Below, piece by piece: positions 33,866-45,533 of a DNA stretch of 64,000 nt. The DNA is from Agrypnia vestita (taxonomy: Eukaryota; Arthropoda; Insecta; Trichoptera; Phryganeidae), in NCBI GenBank assembly GCA_016648135.1, contig JADDOH010024895.1, positions 124,001 to 188,000 on the forward strand. Reading direction: 5' to 3'. A model generated the notes under the pieces. The model saw nothing but the letters and a program-made list of their open reading frames with translations, ran no database searches and was not told where the DNA came from. Position 1 is the stretch's first letter. Each line of letters begins with the position of its first letter. The translations under genes were made by a program, and so were the position numbers.

Positions 33866-35449
33866 TATGAAAAATTGAATTTTTATTATCAGAATGTTCG
33901 GGGGATGAAAACGAAATGCGTGGATTTTTATAGCAACGTTTCGGCTAGTGATATTGATGTCATAGCATTAACCGAGACCTGGCTGAATGCTAGCGTTTTC
34001 GACTCTGAAATTTTTGATAGTAATTTTACAATAGTAAGGCGAGACCGTGGTGGCCACAGGCAGGGTGGGGGATGTTTATTGGGAGTGAGAAATAGAGAAG
34101 ACTTGCAAGTTGAGCGTTTCTCTATTTTGGAAACATCCAATGAAGATCTCTGGGTAAAACTGACATACGGTCTCGATATCACGTTCATTTGTGTATTATA
34201 TTTTCCTCCGGCGAGTGAGACGGATATATATCAGATGTTCTTCGATAAGATGTTGTCCAGTCTAGAACTACTTCAGGATAAAAACCTCATTATATTAGGA
34301 GACTTTAATCTGCAGTCAGCGCGGAACATTTCAAGTGTAGAAGCTGACCTCAATTTTTTTTGCTCCGTATTAGGTCTCTCACAATATAATGATATTTTGA
34401 ACTCCAGAAATAGAACTTTGGATTTAATATTTTGTAAAAGAGCGATTGACGTATCTCGGTCATTATCACCTCTTACGAGAGAAGATAATTACCACCCCGC
34501 ACTTGAGTTTTGTTATAATCCGATTGCAGATCGTCCCCGTCGATCCAGAGTTCCCAGGGAAGGTACGGTTCGTCGAAGGGGCTGGAACTTTGATAATGGT
34601 GACTTCGACCGACTGTACTTTCTAATGGACGATATCGACTGGGGAGAAATGTATAACATATCTGATGTGAATGAGGCGGTACAATATTTTTATTATAGTG
34701 TCGAGGGTGTACTAGATTCCTGCTTCCCACGAAAATCTCTTCCCAGCGGAAGGCGATATCCGGAATGGTTTTCTAGGGACATTGTTAGGGATATACGAAC
34801 TAATCATTTCTATCATAAAAACTGGAAAGCCTTTGGCCGTCACAGTGATTATGAAATGTTTGGACATTACAGATCTATCGTAAGACGTAGCATTCGATTG
34901 GCACACCGAGAGTTCATTTCCAGGATGGAAAACAATATTCTACAAGACCCTAATACGTTCTGGGCCTATATAAAATCCCAAAAAGCGGATGGTGGGAATA
35001 TTGATTCCATGACTTGGGGCGAAAAAATGGTACGGGGTGCAGATATTGCCGAAGCGTTTGCAGGTCATTTTAAAACAGTCTATAGTAATGAACCTCCGCT
35101 TCTCGATATTAATATTGCTAAAACATGTTCTCCGATCGGTGCACAGTCTATTGATGTTAAATATATCAATGAAAAAGATGTGGCCGACACTATTAAAAAT
35201 CTAAGTAATACCCATTCTCTTGGGCCAGATCTCATTCCAACATTCTTCTTAAAAGGCTGTGTGGAACTGATAAAAAAACCACTATGTTTTTTGTTTAATC
35301 TTTCTGTAAATACAGGGGTCTTCCCGGAAACATGGAAGACGTCAAAAGTTACTCCCATACACAAGAGTGGTTCTAAGTTATCCATAGAAAATTGTAGACC
35401 TGTAGCTGTTCTCTCTGCGGTATTTGAAATAAGGTATTTGAAATCATAA
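33866..35449 (+). pseudogene. LINE ORF2: endonuclease plus start of reverse transcriptase (CR1/Jockey-like)
   Basis: It reads YEKLNFYYQNVRGMKTKCVD onward. The AP-like endonuclease (about the first 220 residues) shows the metal-binding Asn in YQNVRG and Glu in LTETW, the LGDFNLQ motif, and a late His in DNYHPAL. The N-terminal RT region follows: LGPDLIPTFFLKGC, then FPETWKTSKVTPIHKSGSK and NCRPVAVLSAVFEI. A frameshift after VFEI ends the frame at 35449. Relatives continue into an intact palm domain. No normal ATG is needed near 33866, since the frame opens just upstream of LNFYYQN. It is non-functional. Confidence 0.85.
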
Positions 35450-35660
35450 TAAGTAAAACCGTCGCTTCCCGAGTAGAGCCGTTTATAATTGATGAATAAC
35501 ATGGATTCAGGAAAGGCCGCTCGGTTGAGACCAATCTGATGATTTTCACAAATTATGTCACGGAAGCTCTGGACGCGGGACATCAGGTAGACTGTTCATA
35601 TAATGACTTCGCCAAAGCCTTTGATAAAGTCAACCATGATGTCTTATTGAAAAGGTTGTA
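35450..35660 (+). pseudogene. LINE RT continuation, truncated before the YADD motif
   Basis: In shifted frames it reads HGFRKGRSVETNLMIFTNYV and then motif A as YNDFAKAFDKVNHDVLLKRL. The sequence then leaves the ORF abruptly at about 35657, entering AT-rich and TATG-repeat DNA. The palm (YADD), thumb and C-terminus are absent. Confidence 0.8.
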
Positions 35661-35842
35661 TTTATTATTATTAGTTATTTTAATATACAATATGTATATG
35701 GGTGTGTATATATGTATGTATATGTATATGTGTATGTATGTATATATATGTGTATAAATTCATAATATGTATGCATTAAACATAAAGTTTGTAATGTACA
35801 TATTATGTAATAAATAAAAATGAAATTGAATTGAATTGAATG
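35657..35842 (+). repeat. (TATG)n microsatellite and LINE-type (ATTGA)n 3' tail
   Basis: TGTATATG-type repeats lie at 35690-35755. An A-rich 3'-UTR-like piece ends in AAATTGAATTGAATTGAAT at 35823-35841. A short tandem tail of this kind is what CR1/Jockey-type 3' ends look like, so the LINE probably lost its middle and kept its tail. Confidence 0.6.
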
Positions 35843-36678
35843 ACGGCATTGTAACTACGGACCGGTTGTTTGATCACCAATTTATTTTTTTGTTTAGGCG
35901 TCATCCACGAAAATTTATTTATTAACAATTTATTTATAATCATAACAACCCGTTTTCGCGAACATTGACACTTTTTGCTTAACTCCTAATATTACTACAG
36001 ATCGAAAAACCGGCTCTAAAGGGCCCGATGTAGATGTGTGTGTTAGTAAACCACATGACCAGATCTCGATATCTTTATGCTACAAAAGGCACATGCTAAT
36101 GGCAGTTCTACGCTGTTCTGTGACGTTAACAAAAACACACAAACAAACCGTTCGTCACCGACTAACTACACATGCACAACTACACTTCCTTTGCATCTGA
36201 GAAGCGCAAGATACTCTAAATGCCGACTGGACGACGCCGAGCAATTAAGATTCCGATGGAATACTGCCACCGGAACGTAACATGAAAATTACCTCATAAT
36301 GGCGGCCCTACCAGTATCTGAGGACCCTTATTTATATGCAGACAACGGACTTTGGAAATCACTTTCTGCTCATACAAACGGAGATGCTCTCACTGCGAAG
36401 AGCTGTGACTAATGTTAGTTGTACTATGAAATATGTTTTCGTAAACGAGCGTAGCAGGACGACGTCGACGTTCACCTGGAAATGTACTATTTTTTATTTA
36501 TTTAATGCTGTAACCTTTTACATGCTGGTTCCTAAAGAATAAGTATTTAATTATTTATAGCCGAAACCCGTGAAATAGTAATAACGACTTTTATACAAAT
36601 ATTTTAACACTATTTTTATATTTCCTATAAATAAAATAAACATCAAAATAAAATCAAAAATAAAATGAGAAAAAAAAA
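35843..36678. other. Noncoding stretch, nothing recognised
   Basis: Mixed sequence without a gene or clear repeat. Confidence 0.3.
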
Positions 36679-36749
36679 TTCCCGTACCGGGAATTGAACC
36701 CGAGTCCCCTGGATGGAAGCCGGATATCTTACCACTACACCACGCAGGA
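36679..36749 (-). tRNA. tRNA-Gly(TCC)-like sequence, probably a pseudogene
   Basis: The minus strand folds with acceptor TCCTGCG/TACGGGA (one mismatch, two G-T pairs), a D arm with GTGTAGTGGTAAGA, an anticodon stem TCCGG/CCAGG (one mismatch) with loop CTTCCAT giving anticodon TCC, and T arm TCGGG-TTCAATT-CCCGG. Box A and box B are good. Stem mismatches argue for a pseudogene or SINE head. Confidence 0.55.
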
Positions 36750-37766
36750 GACGCCATCGACTGCGAAGAAAATGTTTATAAGCACTTAGTGTACCTAAAG
36801 AAAATATATCGTAGGTTGTAAAAAATATAATTTATTTTATTATTAAGGTTGTATAATTTGTGTTTATTTTAAATTCTACAAATAAGCTAGACATTTTAAT
36901 TGACAATTTGCTTTTATTTAAAATGAAACTCCGTAATCTCATTTATGATTACTGAAATAAATTTGATACTTTTTTAATTGAATCCCATTCCCTCGGTCTC
37001 CCCACCCCTCCCATTTTATGCATTATCATAATTTAAATCTTTGAAATATTTATTATTTATCACATATTCTTTATCATTGTTTTTTACTTAGTTTTTTTTA
37101 CTAGCTTCGAGGAAACTTCACTGGTCATGCTAAACGAATATTTTTTTGATATTATATAAAAAATTTATTACATTGTAATGTATGTTTCCCAAAATAAAAT
37201 AAAATAAATAAATAAAATAAATGATTCGCTTCTTTGCTAAGTTATATATGTAGTCTATTTTATAAGGGTCCCGCACATGCGATAATGGCAACTTCCGTAG
37301 GGTTACGGTCGTGTTTACTCGCCCGGGGTTCAAGCCCCATAACCATGAATTCGAACGAAATTACGTACATTACATGAAGTTACGGGGACGGACTTATTAC
37401 AGACGGATGGACCGACAGACAACTAACTTATTACAATTGTAATTTTATTTATTTACGGAATCTCAACAATACAATTGTTTATAATCACATCATGATATAA
37501 TGGACAGTTGTTAAACAATAACAGAGATCCACGACACAAAATAGATCGCAGGAAAGTAACTTGAACGTGAAATAATTAATCAAAAGCCAAACAGAAATAA
37601 TAATATTTAACAAAGAAAAATACTAAATAAAACATAGTAATTAAAAGATGTACAAAGTAAAAAGAAAATCTATATATGAAGATATTATACCAAAATAAAG
37701 AAAAATATTTAATTAAGCAAAGTAAAAAAGACGTAACACAAAGTTATAGAAAGTAAAAATACAGTT
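36750..37766. other. Noncoding stretch with a possible box-B remnant
   Basis: GGGGTTCAAGCCCC at about 37325-37338 looks like a tRNA T arm without a convincing remainder. It is followed by ATTCGAACGAAATTACG and GGACGGA/CAGACGGATGG sequence. That is the inverse of the window's last 50 bp (ATTTCGTTCGAATT with CTGTCTGTC), so a repeat family is shared. The rest is AT-rich. Confidence 0.35.
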
Positions 37767-37952
37767 GAGTAGCTTGCTGGTGTAGTGATAATAACGCTCG
37801 GTTAGTGATCATGTGGTTGGTGGTTCGAGCCCCACTCCAGGCACAAGCAAGTTAGTCCTGCTTTAATAGCACAAGCGTTAAACTGAGTTTAATATTGATA
37901 AAAATATTGATGCTAAACGTATTATGCATCTCCGTTTATTAAAAAAAAATTT
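37767..37952 (+). mobile_element. tRNA-derived SINE family A, copy 2
   Basis: The head GTAGCTTGCTGGTGTAGTG (box A) and GTGGTTCGAGCCCCACTC (box B) is followed by AAGTTAGTCCTGCTTTAATA, a GCACAAGC block, and an A-rich end. This is the best plus-strand copy of the family. Confidence 0.75.
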
Positions 37953-40096
37953 AATAAATACTCAAATAATAAATAATAATAATAATAAATATTCTAAATA
38001 CCAAATAAAAGAAATTCAAAATACCAAATAAACCAGATAAAGGCATAAAGCAAAATACATATATCAAAATAGAAGGATAGGTATGGGAGTGAGAGGAAGA
38101 AGGATGAGGTGACTGGGATTGAAGTTGATGAAGTGGGTATGGATGTGGTGAATGTAGAGGCTAGGCGCAATAAGTATTGTGTATTTGAGTGGAGTGTGCA
38201 TATGTAGAGGTTGGTCAGAGGCTGTCCGTTGAAGACACAGAAAGGTATGATATATATTCATATACGATTTTTAAATGTCGAGATGTTAATATGAAATGTA
38301 TTAGTGTCGTCAAAGTGATCATTACATGCCTTACATGCTCGCTGGATCAACGAATTCTGTGCATAATATGGTCTACTTCTTAAAGTTATAGCCTGGTCGG
38401 TCGGTATATTGTACTTACTAATAAAAATGTAATTAAAAGTTACTAAAACACAATATTCGTAGCTCTGCACGTGTAATGCAAATACATACTTTCATCATAT
38501 AATATCTGCCCAATACACAAATAGACGATTGAGGAGTACACGTGCCAAATCAAATATGTTAATTGATATAAATAAAATGGGGCATGACGAGGCTACGTAA
38601 AACTGCATTTATGAATGTTCCCTCATTTTGTACGCGTACTGATTTATAATCTTTGAAAATATTGTCTATTTTAGATTTATCATAATGGACTCTTTAGAAT
38701 TAGGTATAGATACTTTAAACTCAGCTCGTTGTGGACTCCAGTCGCTCGCAACAAGCGCCTTGTTCAGATTGATATAAGCGTTACTAACAACAAGAAAACA
38801 AAGTATGTTAACTGAACTAAAAAATGTATTACCATTGGGAAACCCAATCCCGGGATCCTAGCCTGATGAACAGTTTTTATGAATCTAAAGTCCTAAAACT
38901 TTGGGATTCATGTTTTAGTTTAATTTCGAGGTAGGTACTTACCTACTTAAATTTGATCACGACTTATTATGAATTTTCGATGCTTTGTTATTACTTCGAA
39001 ACAATAATCATAAGAATAAAAATATTTCATTTTTAAACTGATATTTGTCAAGCTTGCATTATTATTTATATTATGTTATTTATTTATTTCGGAAATAAAA
39101 CAGAGACAAGTTAATGATAGTACAGGAGCATGGGTTATCAGAATCAAACATATTAATTAACCTAACATATTTCATATATACACAAATATAAACAGTAAGA
39201 ACAACAAGGAATGGAAGACAAGAATAGAAATAGAACGGTAAAGGTAAATACAATAAAGTAATCAAATAGTAACGGGTAATAACATAATGAAGTAATAACA
39301 TATACCTACACAATAATAATAATGTTCAAAGAAGCCTTCCTTTCCTTCTTACTTAACTAAACATCTTATTTAAGTTGTATTTGTTCTTTCCGACATTTTT
39401 TATAAATACCTATAAAATCAATGATCAAATGAGCATTTTCCTATCCCGGGACAGACCGAGTCCCGACATCCCGGGAATGCAGTCTTGGGTTGAAATTGGA
39501 TTCACTTATTACGATTATTCTGTACGTTTTGCATATGAATTCTTTGAGAACGTTATCATAAACATACATGCGCGAAGATTATGATAATCTGATAACAGTT
39601 TTTTTATATCGTATTTTGACAGTGAGTACTGTGACACGTATACTTTTACCTGGACGCTTTTCGATTACACGTGTACACAGATAATTTTCACTATTTCACA
39701 GTATCAAGAAGACTTTCATGCAGTGAGAATTAAAAAGGTAAAAAAGCATTTGGATGCCATGTTACGTTCAATTCGGTAACCTTTGAAATTTAATTACAAC
39801 GTCCGATGAATTGAAGTATACCTTACGAAAGACATTTCCTTTAAAGTCAGTAATTATTATTAAGTCGGGGATTTTTTTATCTGAGAAACTCGATGAACTC
39901 GGAAGACATAACCCGTGATTAATAGAAGATTTACAACATACGCTTGTTGCACAATACCAATAATAAATGATAAAAAATCTTCGGACTCGATTGATTTATC
40001 AATAGCAAATTAGAAGCATTGAACGAAATAATAACTAGTTAAGCGGTACCTACGTAATACACTCGTATAATACACGTGGCGGGATAATACATACGA
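37953..40096. other. Noncoding stretch, nothing recognised
   Basis: AT-rich sequence with an (AAT)n patch near 37970-37990. Starts such as TTATTTATTTCGGAAATAAA (39076) resemble reversed 3' ends of LINEs but cannot be assigned. Confidence 0.3.
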
Positions 40097-40341
40097 GTTC
40101 CTACTAGTGATGGGTCCGCTCTGTACTCACTACTACAATGTAGTACTACACTACATTGAAGTGCACACTTCGCACATTTTGATGTGTAGTGCACACTACA
40201 AACTACAAACACCAAAGTTATTGAAAGTATAAACTTCAAATAGTACACTTCATTTCAAAGCGAACACTACAAAGTACATATACTTCAAAGTTATCGAAAG
40301 TATGAGAAATACATTTTAAATAGTGTATTTTTTACGTGAAA

Positions 40342-40510
40342 TTTTTGGAAAGTTGATGTAGATATATGAAGAATTTTCTGGAATCTGTAACAACCCCCCC
40401 CCCATGGTTTGAAAAATTTTGGGAGCTATGAAGAAATTTTTGGGAAGTTGATGTAGCTAAATGGAGAAATGTTTGGAAACTGTAACAAACCCCCCCCCCA
40501 TGGTTTGAAT
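40342..40510. repeat. 95-bp direct duplication with poly-C tracts
   Basis: Each unit reads GGAAGTTGATGTAG, then TGTAACAA, a run of 10-11 C, then ATGGTTTGAA. Period 95 bp. Confidence 0.85.
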
Positions 40511-40562
40511 TTGGGTTTTTTTTTTAGCTCGCTAAATTTTTATTTGGGAAAAAAATACTTCA

Positions 40563-40690
40563 TTTTTTCATTACTTAACTTCATTAATACTACAATTACT
40601 TCATTTCATTACTTCACTTCATTAATACTACAATTACTTCATTTCATTACTTCACTTCATTAATACTACAATTACTTCATTACTTCACTT
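40563..40690. repeat. 38-bp tandem repeat, ~3 copies
   Basis: Units contain TTCATTAATACTACAATTAC and start near 40580, 40618 and 40656. The copies are almost identical. Confidence 0.85.
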
Positions 40691-40981
40691 CATTTCGTAG
40701 TACTACAATTGTAGTGTACACTTTGTAGTCTTCAAACTGGTGAACGTGTGTGTGTTGTAGTCTTCATTTTGAAATGAAGTTTTTCCCTTCGCTAGTTCCT
40801 ACGTCCGTACACCGTACAGTCTGTTCAAACCTTTAATAGAGACGATTTATGTATGAGTAACAGGATGTTTGCAAAGAAATATTTTTTAATAAACGCATAT
40901 TTTTTAAATAATAATTAGGTATCTATTTATGACACAATATTTAAAACATAAAAAACAACATACGTACATTCCTGCCTCGAT

Positions 40982-41820
40982 AATGAGTCGAAAATGTTCA
41001 AGCAACCCTAATATCAATAGTTATGGAGATATGTAATTTCACAGTTTGTATTTATTTTTACAATATTTATGAATTATTTTGTACGAAAAGTTGAACAATC
41101 ATTACGGAAGGGGTGTTCAGTGAGAACAATAAGCATGATTTTAATTGAAATATACAGGGTTATTTGTAAAACATTAATAACCTCGCAGGACTATATTTCT
41201 GCCTTGATTATGAGTCGAAAATGTTCAAGCAACCATGACCTAATATCAATGGTAATGGGGATATACGACATCAAAGTTTGGATTTTTTTTCAATATTTCT
41301 GACTTATTTTTTGTAAAACGTTGGACTATCATTACAGTAACATATATCGAATATGAAAATTGATTGCCTATTTAAACCTTTAAATTCCGATAGGAATTTC
41401 TGCAGGGTTTTTATCATTTTATTTAATTTTTATTAAAACGAATGAATTTTTCGTAATCGATATAAGTTACTGTAATAAAAGTCCAACGTCTTACAAAAAC
41501 TAAGTCAGAAATATTGAGAAAAAAACGCAAACTTTTTTGTCGCATATCTCCATAACTATTGATATTAAGTCATGGTTGCTTGATTATTTTCGACTCATAA
41601 TCAAGGCGGGAATATAGTCCTGCGAGGTTATTAATGTTTTACAAATAACCCTGTATATTTCAATAAAAATCATGCTTATTGTTCTCACTGAACACCCCTT
41701 CCGTAATGATTGTTCAACTTTTCGTAAAAAATAATTCATAAATATTGTAAAAAAAATAATGCACACTGTGATATTATATTATATTATATATTAGGGTTGC
41801 TTGAACATTTTCGACTCATT
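40982..41820. repeat. Foldback element with ~390-bp inverted arms
   Basis: The left arm (40982-about 41375) and right arm (about 41440-41820) are inverted copies around a loop of about 65 bp. Shared blocks include AATGAGTCGAAAATGTTCAA, AACATTAATAACCTCGCAGG and TTACAGTAAC. Within the left arm, GAGTCGAAAATGTTCAAGCA occurs at 40985 and again at 41212, so each arm is a diverged direct duplication of about 227 bp. No ORF was recognised. Confidence 0.88.
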
Positions 41821-42860
41821 TTGTATTTCGTGACACATTGAAAGTTAAAATTGCTGGTTAATTAAATATAATAAACAATATAAATTAAATTAAATCAATT
41901 TACAAAATCCTTACCATGTCTTTAGAGAATTTTTTTATACTATTTTCTTTTGTTGTCGTTATTTTACGTATGTTTATTTTATACATGGCCAAAGGCACGG
42001 TCTACTTATACTAATTTCAATACGATTATCAATCAATGGCTATAAGTAAACGACAAAGAAGGAATGATTTTAAAAACAAATTATACAATTATTTTACAAA
42101 TAGTATAGAATTGTAAAGCATAAGATGTAATATATATTTATTATACTATAGATTGTACCATAGATTAGATTATATTATAGATAAAGATGTATTATAGTAT
42201 TATAGATTGTATAATATTAGGAAAATGTAAATGTAAATATGTAAGTTAGTATGGATAGTATATTAGAAATAGATAATAGAATATTAGAATAAAGTGTAAA
42301 ATACTAGTTAATATAGAGGAGTGTCATATGAACCAACTTAAAAAATTTAAAAAAAAAAGAAGAAGCTGAAAATGAAGCAAAAAATTAATCGAATAGTTGA
42401 AAATGAAGTATAAGAAGAAGAAGAATAAAGCAAAATACGAATCATGTTGCAGAAGGGAGTACTGTTATCACTAATAAATAAAGAAAAAAAAAATCATTAA
42501 AAAATATGCAAACCACCCTATACTTTTACAATATGAAGTGACGTGCTCTCACCCTGACGTCCAGAGAAGTACTGACAACGTTATTGGCGCATACAGCGAA
42601 CTAACACAATCAAAGCGTGAATGTACATTGAATCAATCCCCGGATGGGCACTAACACATAAGTCGTCTATATTAAAGATTTGAACACTGTACACAAGTGT
42701 ATTTAAATTACTTTGTATTACTATTTGCCTGCTTGCATATATCCACGAAATGAGATACGATTTGATAAGTCTCAGAAATTTAACTGAGATAAATCTCAGT
42801 ATGTATCGCATACACGTGCTGAGATCTGAAACTAGAAGTAAATTTGAAATTGGTAGACTT
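41821..42860. other. Noncoding stretch, nothing recognised
   Basis: Very AT-rich sequence, including ATTATAGATTGTA-type runs (42130-42220) and purine-rich AAGAAGAAGAA (42350-42430). Confidence 0.35.
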
Positions 42861-43060
42861 CAGAAGAGAAAGATATGAAAAATATACGACGCAAGTGTTG
42901 ACGGCTAGAAGTGGAATAACCAGGTTTACCGGATACTAGAAGATTGTCTTGTTAGGAGCCTCAGCAATCGACGAGCATGCGAGCATGGTGGATGAGGCGA
43001 GAGTTGTGTCAGGACAGAAAAGTCTGGCACTCTATCCTCTCTGCAAACCGTGAGTTAATT
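42861..43060 (+). pseudogene. Decayed RTE 3'-end fragment
   Basis: Frame-broken sequence aligns by eye to the end of the RTE ORF: a KIYDASVDG-like piece, then SLSNRRACE-like, MVDEARVVC-like and W-H-SILSA-like pieces. No (GTAA)n tail or TSD was found, so it is old. Confidence 0.6.
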
Positions 43061-43196
43061 AGTGATAGGACGGACCAGTGTACTCTGCGTTCAATTTGAC
43101 TGTTAGACTCGACACGTGCGCACAAACGTCACCTAGAATAAACGAGGATTAAATTTACCAAGTCGTACGTAACATCAATGGTCAATGGAATTTAAC

Positions 43197-43345
43197 GTTT
43201 TTTTTTATGCTTCAACAAGCCAGGAGGCCCAATTACAGAAGCGAAATACATCACAAAACACCCAGGATTGAGTAAATCACACCGATTAAAATTGTGACCT
43301 CACCGGGAATCGAACCCGGAACCCTTGGCACGAAAAGTAGGAAGT
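43197..43345 (-). mobile_element. tRNA-derived SINE family B, copy 2
   Basis: The minus strand reads GGGTTCCGGGTTCGATTCCC (box B), GGTGAGGTCACAAT and TGTGATTTACTCAA. The 3' end has TTGGGCCTCCTGGCTTGTTG, matching copy 1 at 11276-11440. Confidence 0.65.
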
Positions 43346-43639
43346 AAGGCGCGTGGCAAGTATTGGTACACGAATCTCTGAGACTTGGTGGACTACAAAA
43401 GCCGAGAGTTGTCTCCAAGGAATTTCCTGGGAGAATAATCCCAATCTCAGAGATCCAGAGTTTCTATAAGTAAATCTCATGAAAATCTCGTGGGTGGACA
43501 CATGGGATTACGTGAGTATTACTTTATTCTTTAAATTTCTTAACTGATGTTTGTTTTCAAGTTATTATTAATACTGCAGTAATCTTACTTACTGCGGAAT
43601 AAATTTATATGGAACAAGAAAAAATTTAAAACTAGGTAA
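43346..43639. other. Noncoding stretch, nothing recognised
   Basis: No feature assigned. Confidence 0.3.
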
Positions 43640-43816
43640 CTTTTTTTTCATAAAGATGCGGACATGGAATACGCGACACATCAATATTCTTACTGTTTTC
43701 AAACAAAGCTTGTGCTATGAAAATACGACTAACTTTCTGGTCTGGAGTGAGGTTCGAACCTGCGATCTTTGGATTACGAGGCGAGAGTCCTAACCACAAG
43801 ACCAACAAGCTACTAG
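43640..43816 (-). mobile_element. tRNA-derived SINE family A, copy 3
   Basis: The minus strand reads AGTAGCTTGTTGGTCTTGTG, then GCAGGTTCGAACCTCACTCC, AAAGTTAGTCGTATTTTCAT, AGCACAAGC, and GTAAGAATATTGATGTG. This is the most complete head of the family, with both polymerase III boxes. Confidence 0.78.
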
Positions 43817-43959
43817 AGTAGGTATGTATATCTCGAGCATAAATCGATCAATTTGCCTCCATTTTAAATCAATAAATATTCTATAATTTCTTATAGTCAA
43901 GTCGCAAAATTGGCCGCATGTCACGTTTTAGCATTTTTTTTTAAATATTTAATATTGCA

Positions 43960-44130
43960 ATGAGTGAACGAAAAATTAAGCGGATATCTTAGGAAGCGGT
44001 GTTATATTAAAGACAGTGGAATATGCAGGTATTCGTAGAAATTCAAACGCAGGAGTTCAATGTCAGCAAAAACATATTAGTGGCTGGCGAAAGATGAAAC
44101 AAGCATTATCGGAGATGCCAAAAAACTCGT
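43960..44130 (+). pseudogene. Possible pogo/Tigger-type helix-turn-helix remnant
   Basis: The reading VEYAGIRRNSNAGVQCQQKH then ISGWRKMKQALSEMPKNS resembles the DNA-binding start of pogo/Tigger and related proteins (pattern 'VVEYA...N..A...F....I..WRK.K..L..MPK'). It is isolated, about 50 residues, with a stop just upstream. No catalytic domain follows. Weakly supported. Confidence 0.4.
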
Positions 44131-44134
44131 CGTG

Positions 44135-45071
44135 GAAACGTACCACGTTTAAATATTTTAAATATACGTGTCTACTATTATATAATCAAAATAATAATAA
44201 ATAAATAAATAAATAAAAGTCATTAAAAAAAAGCCTTTTGCCTAGTCTGGTATTTTTATTGAATTTGACGCTTTTGCTGCCGCCGATTTGTGGCTTTAAA
44301 CCCTTAAACTTAATCTCCACTTATTCTTAAGTACTCATTCAATATATGCTAATAAAATCGCACATTATACAAATTACAATTGTGAAATTACTTGTACGAG
44401 TACGCTTTGCATTAAATTTAGCTAAATAACAAGAAATTATCGAGCTTCAAAACCAGTTAATAACACCTGTATTTAAATATTACACATTTGCCCCGAGCAA
44501 TAATCAAATGAGCTCTTATCTTGATAGCTTCACAAATTCGTGCGCAGGGAAAAAAATTAATATTGGTAGGCAGTGAGATTTTAAAGACCAAGGTCCTTAG
44601 CACACTGGGTGGTATTATTTCGGCGGCCGCAGGTGACACGATCGAGAAATTTCCTTAACAATAGTCAATAATAAACTCAAACTGTAATTTCCTCGTATGG
44701 ATGTAATATTAAATAAATCACTTCCATACTAAAGATTAACTTCCCATATAAATATAAATCCTTTCGATCGCTGAAAAATTCGCAATCCATAAGTAGATTA
44801 GGAATGTAGTAGAAAATTAATTGAGTATGTTCAGGGATTCTCCGACATTTAGACTGCATCTTCAGACTATTTGTGTAACTTTAACTATCTGCATTAAAGT
44901 AATTATCTCGCGTAACTGTAACCACTCGTTCTCTTGTAAAAGGTACTGGTGTGCATTGTAAATTTCATTTTAACAGTTTGTGCTGTAAATAAAGTCAACG
45001 CCAGCGGGTAATCAATAGACGGGGCATAGAAAAAAAATGTCTGGAAAGAAGTAAAGCTCACTTTATACATA
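44135..45071. other. Noncoding stretch, nothing recognised
   Basis: AT-rich with a short (AAAT)n at 44197-44215. Confidence 0.3.
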
Positions 45072-45073
45072 TA

Positions 45074-45533
45074 CAATAGAACCTCGTTAATTCGATATTC
45101 AAGGGACCCAAAAAAAAATATTTCGAATTATACGGAACGCCGTTAATTGATACAAAAATATCACGACCCGATTGTGAAATTCACCAAACAGCGTAAAACT
45201 CGCAAAAAAAGTTAATTTCATTAAATTTAGAAAGCGCAGTATTTATTATGCTTATACAAAGATCACGACATTTCCACTAGTAAAGTACCCGATATTGACT
45301 TTTTTGTTGTTCGCACTTGCAAAATCGAAATATTTTTTCAATTTTGTCAAATTTCTAAAAAATTTCGAATTATGTGAACTAAAATGATATATGACACAAG
45401 GGGCTATAAAATATTTCGAATTATGAATTATCGGGGTTTTAGAATTATCAGGGTTAAAGAAATTCACATTTTAGGAATTGTGGGTTTTAAAAATTTCGAA
45501 TAATGGCGAATTTTGATTATCGGGGTTTTACTG
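45074..45533. mobile_element. 460-bp pogo/Tigger-type MITE
   Basis: TA is found on both sides (45072-45073, 45534-45535). The left end CAATAGAACCTCGTTAATTC and right end (inverted) CAGTAAAACCCCGATAATCA match the familiar CAGTARAACCTCG termini. The interior is rich in TTTCGAATTAT motifs. No transposase. Confidence 0.82.

Larger units (their letters stand above)
40105..40794. mobile_element. 690-bp non-autonomous hAT-type element
   Basis: The ends are TAGTGATGGG and (inverted) TAGCGAAGGG, and an exact 8-bp duplication GTTCCTAC lies at 40097-40104 and 40795-40802. The interior is low-complexity: TAGTGTACACTT-like palindromic motifs, a 95-bp direct duplication with poly-C runs (40392, 40489), and a 38-bp unit repeated three times (40581, 40619, 40657). 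No transposase is present. Confidence 0.88.

Noticed and set aside
37953..38020. CRISPR-like spaced repeats
   Set aside because: Only simple AAT/AAATA repeats. No direct repeats with unique spacers occur anywhere in the window.
40097..41820. One composite element joining the hAT and the foldback
   Set aside because: The hAT has its own exact TSD at both sides, so the foldback is a separate neighbour.
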